A stretch of DNA of 64,000 nucleotides, taken from assembly GCF_029784155.1 (NCBI RefSeq), contig NC_073693.1, positions 155,744,848-155,808,847 on the forward strand, written 5' to 3'. A program made the position numbers and the translations under genes. The notes below the pieces were generated by a model, which saw only the letters and a list, made by a program, of their open reading frames with translations, did no database searches and was not told where the DNA came from. Shown here in pieces: positions 56,457 to 64,000 of this stretch. This DNA is from Uranotaenia lowii (taxonomy: Eukaryota; Arthropoda; Insecta; Diptera; Culicidae). Numbering within the stretch: the stretch's first letter is position 1; every line of letters starts with the position of its first letter.

Positions 56457-59400
56457 TCACCCATGCCAAACTTTTGTTCCGAAGTGGCATGAGGAAAATC
56501 TCTTAAATTTCAATCAATTAAAACTTTCCAACATGTATGATGGCAAATCTAAACCGGTTTCATCGTCGAATTAATCTGGTATGCAGCCTTTCATTTAGCT
56601 GTTCAATTTAGACAATTCATGCTGCAAACGAGAAGTTTAATTAATGAAGAGTGCCATAGCGCCTCGGATTGTCCCCTTGGCCAGCTCTGTCCATTATAGA
56701 GAGGGCGGCGGACTGCCCTTCTAGGCACAACAAACATCCGGCCAGAGGACTCGTTGTAAGCTAACGCTCTTACGCTCCTGACCGACGACGACGACGACGA
56801 CACATCCTGTTTAGGTTCATCTAAAGCGATACAAATGTGACAGCATAGTTAGCATTCGCATTCAAAGAAAGGCACACGGCAACGAAGCCGGGCCTCCCTC
56901 ACTTTCAAATTACACGCTGATTTAATAAGTCAAGCGTGTTCAAATGACCGCTTCATTTGGAAGCTTTTTATGCACTGCTGACGGCAGTTGAACCACGGTA
57001 TCTAATATCCCTCTCTGGAAATCAACTGGACTTTGCAAATCATGGAATAGAATAGATTGGAGCTCTGCAACAGAAGTTGATTTGTATTTTTGGTTTTGCT
57101 TTTCGTTGAGCAGACCAGAAATTATTCTTTGAATGAAAATATTTTTCAATTTTTTACACATGACGTGTTTGTAAAGTGATTGTTTCAATTTTTTACATTG
57201 TATATTTAACAATTGATATATATTCTCAAATATATAAATTTCTTTATATAAGACTCAATGCATTTTTTAAGATAAAAGAATTCAAATAACATTTTTAGGG
57301 AAACTCCTGTCGAAATACTTACCAAAACACTTATGATTTTTCAAAACCGTTACTGGCACTTACCTGAAATGAAAAAAAAAACATACGTTAGAAATATTAC
57401 CTTCAAAAGATTAAAATAAACTGATTTATTTATAATCCCTTATTTGAAGAGAACTAGATCAGCACCCTAAGTTATGGACCATCTACTGCATTAACTGTGA
57501 ATCCGTGGGAGATTTTTTTTTCGTCAACAGTTATAACATTTTAAACCTATTACTTCGCAAGTTATACCAGAATAAATAAAAATCGTTTTTCAATAGTTTA
57601 ATTCTTTGAAAAGTGTAAGAAACTTGATATCTTTTTTGTTATTTTTTAAGTTTTATAATTGCTTATTGAATTTTCGATGCACTTAAATTGATTGAAATCT
57701 TTCACAGTACTAAATTAAGCTGAAAAATGCGAATGTGGCTTGTATGCAGTAAAGGGTTAATAAAATTGAATTTTTTTTTTTTATTAGAATTTTATGCCAA
57801 TATATTAGAATATTTTCCTATACACCTAAGTGATACTCCTGATAGTCCTGATCTTATATCAGCTATGCAGTCAACAGCAGAATGCATTACCTTTTTTCTA
57901 GTCCACAAAAGATCGCTTCTCTTAGAAAGTTCATCTTCAAATCCCAAATTTCAAAGGGGTTTCCATTGTTGAACATTGTAACCTAGATGCTTTGCTCTTC
58001 ACCGGCCTTCATTCATCTCTTTAAAGTACCTACAAGCCAGCTGAATACAAATTACAAATTGATACTTCCAGCAGGCAGCCAACAAAGGAAAGCAAGTACG
58101 CAGGCATAAAAAAACTTACAGCGACAAAGTTATTCGGAAAAGTAAAGTAAGAAGCGAGTGCAAAATGTGAAATCCCGAGAAAGTCACATTAAAAAGAAAT
58201 AAAATATCAATTTGCCAAGGAAATCACACATCGCATATCGCCTGCTGCTGCTGCAGCTCACCCACGCAAATCTTTTTACGCTGGAACTTTTTTTTTGCTT
58301 GCCCGGTACGACAATGTGTGTCATTCGAATGCACCATTAGATTGGTTCAGGAATTTGTTATCAATCAAAGATATTGTATTAAGCTATCATTTTTCTTCGA
58401 ATACTCCCTACAATAATAGAACACGTTTCAACATAGCCGCTAGTCTTTAGTGGATTCAAGGCATTTGTTTAAAAATACTGACGCAATCTACTATATCATG
58501 TTTCTCAGTAGTGGAATGAGGTAGTAGATTTCGGAAAATGGATGACATTATTCAAATTATTCAATCCTCTTTACAACTGTCGGTGTTTGACGATTGTGCA
58601 CGGAATTCAGGAGATATTTTTTGCAAATATTTCTAACCCTAAAGCAGGCGCATTCATCTTGTTTCGGGGTTTTGGAAAAAATATAATTCACAATTTTTAC
58701 TCTTTGTTGACAAACTTTTTGCAATTTCAATGTTAAAGCTTTGAACTTAACCTTACGATAAACATTGCCTTACATTCTAGTTGTGAGAACAAACTTCATA
58801 TGCACTAAATAATACTAGGATATTCTAGCTTAAAGAATGATCTCTAGGCTGCAGGTTAGTAACTGCATGCCGTGCCCAATTGAGTTACATAAATGGAAAC
58901 AATTTTTATTTGGTAACAATAATAATTCTCGGAGCTGTTTGTTTTGTTTCTTGGTATAAGGATAGATTGATTAAAGTCGATATTATCCTTTTTTTGTTTT
59001 GTATTTGCTCCTACAAATGCCAACTGGTATAGGATAAATTCACATGCGAAAAAAATAAAAAATCAAGTTATTTTAGCTCGAACATTTGGAAAATCTTGAA
59101 TACAAATAGGTGAGACAGTTCCAATCTTCTCCAGTTTGACTTTGGGTTTTTTGAAACGGTTGGAATTGTTGAAGAATTTATACAAATTTTCAAAAAAACC
59201 CTAAACTCCTTGGGATTTTTTGGAAATGTCGAAGGGGAGAGGGAGGGGAAGTAGAATGGGATTAACAGCACATCACATTGCCCAAAACTGATGCTTTCTC
59301 TTTGAAAATCAATAATGGCACCGGCCACGTCCTGGTAGTGAAATGATTGGTTTGAAAAGAGGGAAAGAGATGAAAGAGTAACGTTGTGCTTTAAGACCGA

Positions 59401-59884
59401 GGTTACCTCTGCATCATTGAAAAAAATTTGTTGGTTCTAATGGGAGAATAGAATTCGATCGGAATACGCTTTTGACTAGTAAAATTACTATTAATTATTA
59501 TTTCAAACTTTTCTGTTTTTCCCCTATGAAACTCAAAAGATGCAAAATTTTTATACATTGGTTCTATCATGTACAGTGTCTCAAAGTAGTTACCCACATT
59601 CATTAAGAATCAGGTAAAAACTGTTGTAAAGTAAAACATTTGGATGTCACCGATAATTTTTTTAATCTACCATTTACCCTTTACGTTGTTTTTTTTTTTT
59701 TGAAAATTGAATTCTCTAATTATTTTTCATCACACTAAACTATTCAGTGTATTTTAAATTATTTTTTGTGGTTGACGAACTTTTAATGAGCTCCTATAAT
59801 TTCAACTTATTTCTATACTGGCTAATTCTACTATATATGATCTTGAGAAGATTTGAATTCAAGCTAAATTCATGTTTTGGCCTA
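56457..59884. other. No supported gene
   Basis: A moderately GC-rich block at 56600-56930 holds a short (GAC)n run at about 56781-56801, and another near 58240-58300 holds a CTG run. Otherwise AT-rich with many A/T homopolymers. The frames at 56940-57212, 57727-57972 and 59068-59328 have no recognisable domain. Confidence 0.5.
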
Positions 59885-60041
59885 TCTAATATATAAAGAT
59901 GAGTTGGACTATATATGTTTGTATGCACCTTATACAAATCCACACCGCTTAACCGATAAGCCTGAAATTTGGTACAGTTATGTGTTTGGACCATGGTAAG
60001 GTTTTAGTAATAGTTTTGAGCCCCTCCCACTTAAGAAAATG

Positions 60042-60524
60042 TAGTGAACCTTCATATAAGAGAAGCGACATCTGATCCCTTTTAAAATAAAGTATGTGGC
60101 AACATCGCCAAAATCTTGAACAAAAAATCCTCAGCACTGTTTTCTGGCTCAATGTTCAAGCTCTAAAGTGAACGCTCCTTCAATCCAACAAAACAACATT
60201 GAACTCGATACCCAAAGGATCGCGATAAACGGTATGAATGACTTGAATTTCGTTAACAATCAGATAGTTTTCTAACTAGGAACACGATTCACCAAAGCAT
60301 TGAAAAAAATTGCACCTAATCATAAATTCATATGACCAGCTTTAAAATTATCTGTTTGAACTATAACAACAATCACATTTACCTTCCTTGGTTGAGTTTT
60401 CAATAAGAAAGGTAATAGATCTGTGACAAATGCTCGGATCGATTGGAATCGATTTTGACAGTTCTTTTGTATCGATTGGTATTTTGTGTTTCAGACGTCG
60501 CTTCTCTTATATGCAGGTTCACTA
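60042..60524. mobile_element. hAT-type MITE with long TIRs inside the Helitron
   Basis: It starts TAGTGAACCTTCATATAAG and ends with the complement of TAGTGAACCTGCATATAAG; the inverted similarity continues through GAGAAGCGAC to about 33 bp. Flanks AGAAAATG (60034-60041) and AGAAAAGG (60525-60532) are an 8-bp target duplication with one change. The related Helitron has a single AGAAAAGG at 23652-23659, a natural empty site. 483 bp, non-coding. Confidence 0.9.
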
Positions 60525-61560
60525 AGAAAAGGGACCCTCCCATACTACTTTCGTTTTTTCTCGCACGAATCAAAAGTCATGGCACCCATTTTGTCGACCA
60601 ATTTTCGTTTCCTTTGGCGGGGTTGTTTTCACCATCACCATGGGCTGGGCATTAGAAACGACCAACCAGAGTTCACGTGTACTGGATAGCAAATCGAAGC
60701 TTGCTGAGCATTAAAAATTTGAAAGGGATAATTTTGGCGGGTGTTTTTTGTCCTACTGTTCAAAGCACGTGGTACCGGTGCGAGGTATTTGATTGCAATA
60801 ATGAGCCTTCATTTAGGATAAAAAAAACTACTGGCCTTTTAAAAATATATTGATAAGAACAGTGGTTAAGGATCTACTAGAATATTTATGAAATGTGTAA
60901 AGTATGGATACATTAATTCATGTTCATTATGAATTGACTTCTTCAGTTGAATAACTATTTGGACTGAAAACTAATGTTCCAGCTTTAAGGAACCAACCAT
61001 TTTCATATTTTCGGAACTCCCCATAGGGAAAAAATTAATAAAACTGAGGGTTGTAAGTTCAAAGCTGCGATCTCAGCACTTTGATTGCCGTGTAGGAATT
61101 TAATTTACAATAGGAATTAGACAGTTCATTTTATTCAAAAAGTTTAAACCAAATCCAACACACGAGACTTTTAGTAATATAATCAGGAGTTTTTAGTTTT
61201 GTACAATTCAATTTCATTAGTCAATTTTTAAATTTTAAGCTATTATTGATCATCGATATGTTCAATTCTACCATCTAATTATAAGAAAACTGAAAAAGCA
61301 CAATGAAAACATGCAGAGGAAGTCTTTTATGAGGTTTCAGCGGAAATCTATTTAGAAATGTCTAAGTACAAATTAAAACATAAATAGGTATTCCATTCCA
61401 CGGGGAAATTTTTAAAAGGGATCGTTGAAATTTGTTAACAAGCTTAATACATTGGATTTTCACTAGATAACACTTGGAAAAGATTTAAAAAAAATTATCA
61501 TTTGATGATAAAAGAGGGTAATTCAATTCAAGCTTCATAAAACAATGAGGGTGTAAAATT

Positions 61561-61997
61561 AGGTTGCCAGAATTTTTTTCCAGACGTATCGGGACCTGAC
61601 AAATCCAGCAAATTCTATCGAAAAACCTAGCAAAATCCAACATTTGATTTCAAAATGTTCAAATCGATATCCAAGCGATATCCGGACAAACTTGGTCAAA
61701 ACTGCGGAATTATTCAGTAAAAATAACGAAAAATAAACTTGCAATACTTTTTTTAAACAAACCACATCAGCAGATTTTATATTGCATATCAAGCTTCCAA
61801 ACACGAGTCATGACTATTTCTGAAACATGCCATTTATAACTTCTTTTTTCTCAGTTTAATTTACGTTTTAAAAATGTTATGAATAAATTCGGGCAAAATC
61901 TGCTTTTTGCAACAAAATCCAGGAAACCGGGCCGGACCAGACTTACCTAAATTTTGAGTCAAATGTTCTAGCGAATCCAGATAAATCCGGGCAACCT
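61561..61997. mobile_element. AGGTTGCC-ended MITE inside the Helitron
   Basis: The left end AGGTTGCCAGAATTTTT and right end GGGCAACCT are short inverted repeats. The interior has many CCGG/CAAATCC words. TTAGGTTG occurs at both borders (61559-61566 and 61997-62004), which either is an 8-bp duplication or overlaps the termini. The sister Helitron shows TAGGTTTG at the corresponding place without the insert (about 27644). A partial copy lies at 21230. Confidence 0.75.
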
Positions 61998-62230
61998 TAG
62001 GTTGAAATATTTTTCGTTATAGAATGGATAAACATTCAAAGGAAATTAGCTCAAATTTCTATTAGCAAACCTAAAAACTATTAGTTTTTAATAATATGAA
62101 AACGATAAACTTTGCTAATAATCCCAATTAAAACTTTAAGAAGACTAACAAATCTTACAAAGCTAACATGGTTAAACATGGTCCAATTTGTTGTGATGAT
62201 GAACAAAAAGCTAAAGGTAAAATCAGCTAA

Positions 62231-64000
62231 TATTTAATATTCCTGAAAAACAAATAAACGATGATATGCAACTATTTCGTTACAAAACTAATATGGACAA
62301 TATTCTATTCAAATAAAAAATTATTTGGAGAAGGAGTCAATCAGGAACATCACCATAATCTCTTATTTAAATTGAAAATTTCTCACAATTGAACTGAATG
62401 ATATCGTTTTTACCGAACAAACGACGTGAAAGCTGTCCACTAACCCTTTAAAAACATTTGTTTTTTGTATCGTTATTCGATAATGTTTGTGTCCATTTTC
62501 TGATTGCAACTTATAAATTATTATTTGCGAGGAATAAATTGAAAATTGAAGAAAACTTAGCTGTGTGTTCCATTCCTCCATGAAGATTCATCCGGAAAGT
62601 CGATCGTTCCTGACCTTGGAAATCCAAATATAAGACTGCTTCTACAGTAGCACTTAACATTTAATTTCATATTGAAAATGAAAATAACAATTTGTAATTT
62701 TGACACTAGTGAACAATTTTTCACGTCCTTCCAATCCAACACCTACTTCACTCTCTATCACTTTAGTAATGACAGCACATAGTTTCAAAATTTCAATTGG
62801 GGCGTGACATTTTGATTTATACTTCTTCGTTAATAATTCATCTTCTCTAAAACATTGAATGAAATAAATCAGTGAACTTATCTTTAAACTATCACCGTTT
62901 GTACAACCAAAAAGTCTTCCTTTAAATTTTATTGTACTTCAAATGCCTGCCTTACATTAAAATATTACTTTGTAATTTCAGAGAAATAAAATTAAACAAA
63001 ATATATTTTTAAGTTAATTCGGAATTTCGTTGACCCAGAAAAAATTAAAATATTTTAGTGAATTCATTAACATTGCTGGAAATTAAAACAATTCCTAAAC
63101 AAATATGTTATCAATAAAAAAAATAGTTGATCATTATAAGCAATATTACTTTGTATTTCTCAGTCTACTAAGTTCTCAGTAGATTTTTTTAAAAATATTT
63201 AAAAAAAATAATTTTAAAAATAAAATTTTTTTAAGATTAATTTTCACTGTCTTAACTGTTACTTGCAAGGGAAAACCTGTCAATTTAATCTTTTCCGGTA
63301 AAATATTATATGATATAATATTCTCGTCCTTGGTGACTTCAATATGGCCAATTATACATCGAAGTTATCGACGTTTTTCTATGAGTTTTAAAAATAATCA
63401 AAACAAATTACCAGTTGTCCATACGTTTCGAGCTACCCAGACAACCAGAAGTCGTATTTTCTTTTACAGATTACATCGTATAGAATGTTATTTATACTCA
63501 TTTTCGTATATCTGCACCTACAATGTGCGGTCCATGCATATTCTTTATCGTATTTAAAAGCATTGCATGATTTTATTACGACAAGAAGAGAGACTCGTAT
63601 TTATGTACATATGAACTCGACCTTTGTGTGCGACAATTCGCAAAAAATCCGTGAAACAACCGATATACGGTGATCAGCCGTGACTGAGAGATTTTGTCGT
63701 GCTATGCATAAAATAATTCGAAATAAAAAACGTATATAACTGCATTGATTCGTAATAATGTGCATGCAGTCGTATACCTTTGCAAATTAATTCGCATGTC
63801 TGATTTTCGTAAAACGTATTTGCTGGCAATCGTAAAAGAATACAAAAAAGTTCAATAAAATCGTTTATGATAATGGGACATCGATGATTGGAATCGAATT
63901 AAAGAAGGCTTCAAAATGTTGGTCTATTTTTAGATCATCGATGACGCGTTCTACGATTTGAAAGATTTAAATTATAGAAATATACGATTTGCTTTTGGTT
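62231..64000. other. AT-rich stretch with scraps of repeats
   Basis: No supported gene. From about 63430 onward a segment rich in TCGTA/TACGA words starts CCCAGACAACCAGAAGTCGTA, related to the start of the repeat at 20398; it runs to the window edge and is probably an incomplete repeat. Confidence 0.45.
63320..63388 (+). pseudogene. Possible LINE endonuclease scrap
   Basis: One short frame reads ILVLGDFNMANY before a stop at 63389. GDFN(M/L) preceded by hydrophobic residues is the metal-binding strand of the AP-type endonuclease in LINEs. Only about 23 codons are open and nothing else of the domain is seen, so this may be chance. Confidence 0.35.

Larger units (their letters stand above)
59885..62230 (+). 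mobile_element. Helitron, second copy of the 23493 family, ending CTAA
   Basis: It starts TCTAATATATAAAGATGAG after an A (59884) and ends GTAAAATCAGCTAA before a T (62231). CTAA is a permitted CTRR end. It runs collinear with the Helitron at 23493-27913 but lacks both inserts found there, and has two inserts of its own (60042-60524 and about 61561-61997). No Rep/helicase ORF. The short frames at 60443-60689 read Helitron sequence and are not genes. Confidence 0.82.

Noticed and set aside
60443..60689. Two overlapping plus-strand ORFs similar to one at 23602-23985
   Set aside because: The similarity reflects the shared Helitron sequence; the frames differ at several places and hold no domain.

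Overview
This is AT-rich eukaryotic DNA, most likely from an insect and probably a mosquito or related dipteran. The grounds are a Loa/Lian-type LINE, an RTE-type LINE resembling JAM1, tRNA-derived SINE-like pieces, Helitrons with TCTATATATATA starts and CTAG ends, and TTAA and hAT-type miniature elements. The species call is inference. I found no convincing host protein-coding gene, no rRNA and no canonical intact tRNA. The window looks like intergenic or intronic sequence filled by transposable elements of several ages.

Layout. 1-5.8 kb: unassigned, with a 67-bp tandem duplication at the very start. 5.8-6.5 kb: a TTAA-flanked MITE with perfect 19-bp termini. 8.6-10.55 kb: a non-coding Helitron. 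14.8-15.7 kb: a MITE whose terminal motif recurs inside it. 18.2-20.0 kb: a minus-strand Helitron carrying a 143-bp minisatellite. 22.07-30.75 kb: a nested stack in which a terminal-inverted-repeat element holds a LINE-like element with a 21-bp target duplication. That LINE holds a Helitron (itself split by a LINE fragment and by a 1.8-kb repeat between 167-bp direct repeats) and a young LTR element with identical LTRs and a gag-protease ORF but no pol. 31.8-32.6 kb: a TIR element with a broken C2H2-finger ORF. 33.8-34.9 kb: a hAT-type element with GATCGATC-rich ends. 38.6-39.0 kb: two head-to-head MITEs forming a palindrome of about 430 bp. 39.3-41.2 kb: a GTGGGGTAAAAG-type TIR element. 41.6-42.4 kb: an inverted second copy of the 25.6-27.4 kb repeat. 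43.9-45.0 kb: a 5'-truncated RTE with clear target duplications. 46.1-47.8 kb: an RTE relic split by another LINE. 47.9-50.0 kb: a TTAA-flanked piggyBac-like non-autonomous element containing a SINE-like piece. 50.7-56.5 kb: a nearly full-length but decayed Loa LINE. 59.9-62.2 kb: a Helitron of the same family as the one at 23.5 kb, carrying a hAT MITE and a second MITE.

How the parts relate. The only long intact ORFs with recognised products belong to retroelements: the gag-protease protein, Loa ORF1 and the 3' part of RTE RT. The other elements are non-autonomous and would depend on enzymes encoded elsewhere. The two related Helitrons serve as empty-site controls for each other, which supports several insertion calls. 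I found no evidence for a new cellular system. The unusual items are the gag-PR-only LTR element, the MITE palindrome, the 167-bp direct repeats round an insert, and the elements with repeated internal terminal motifs.
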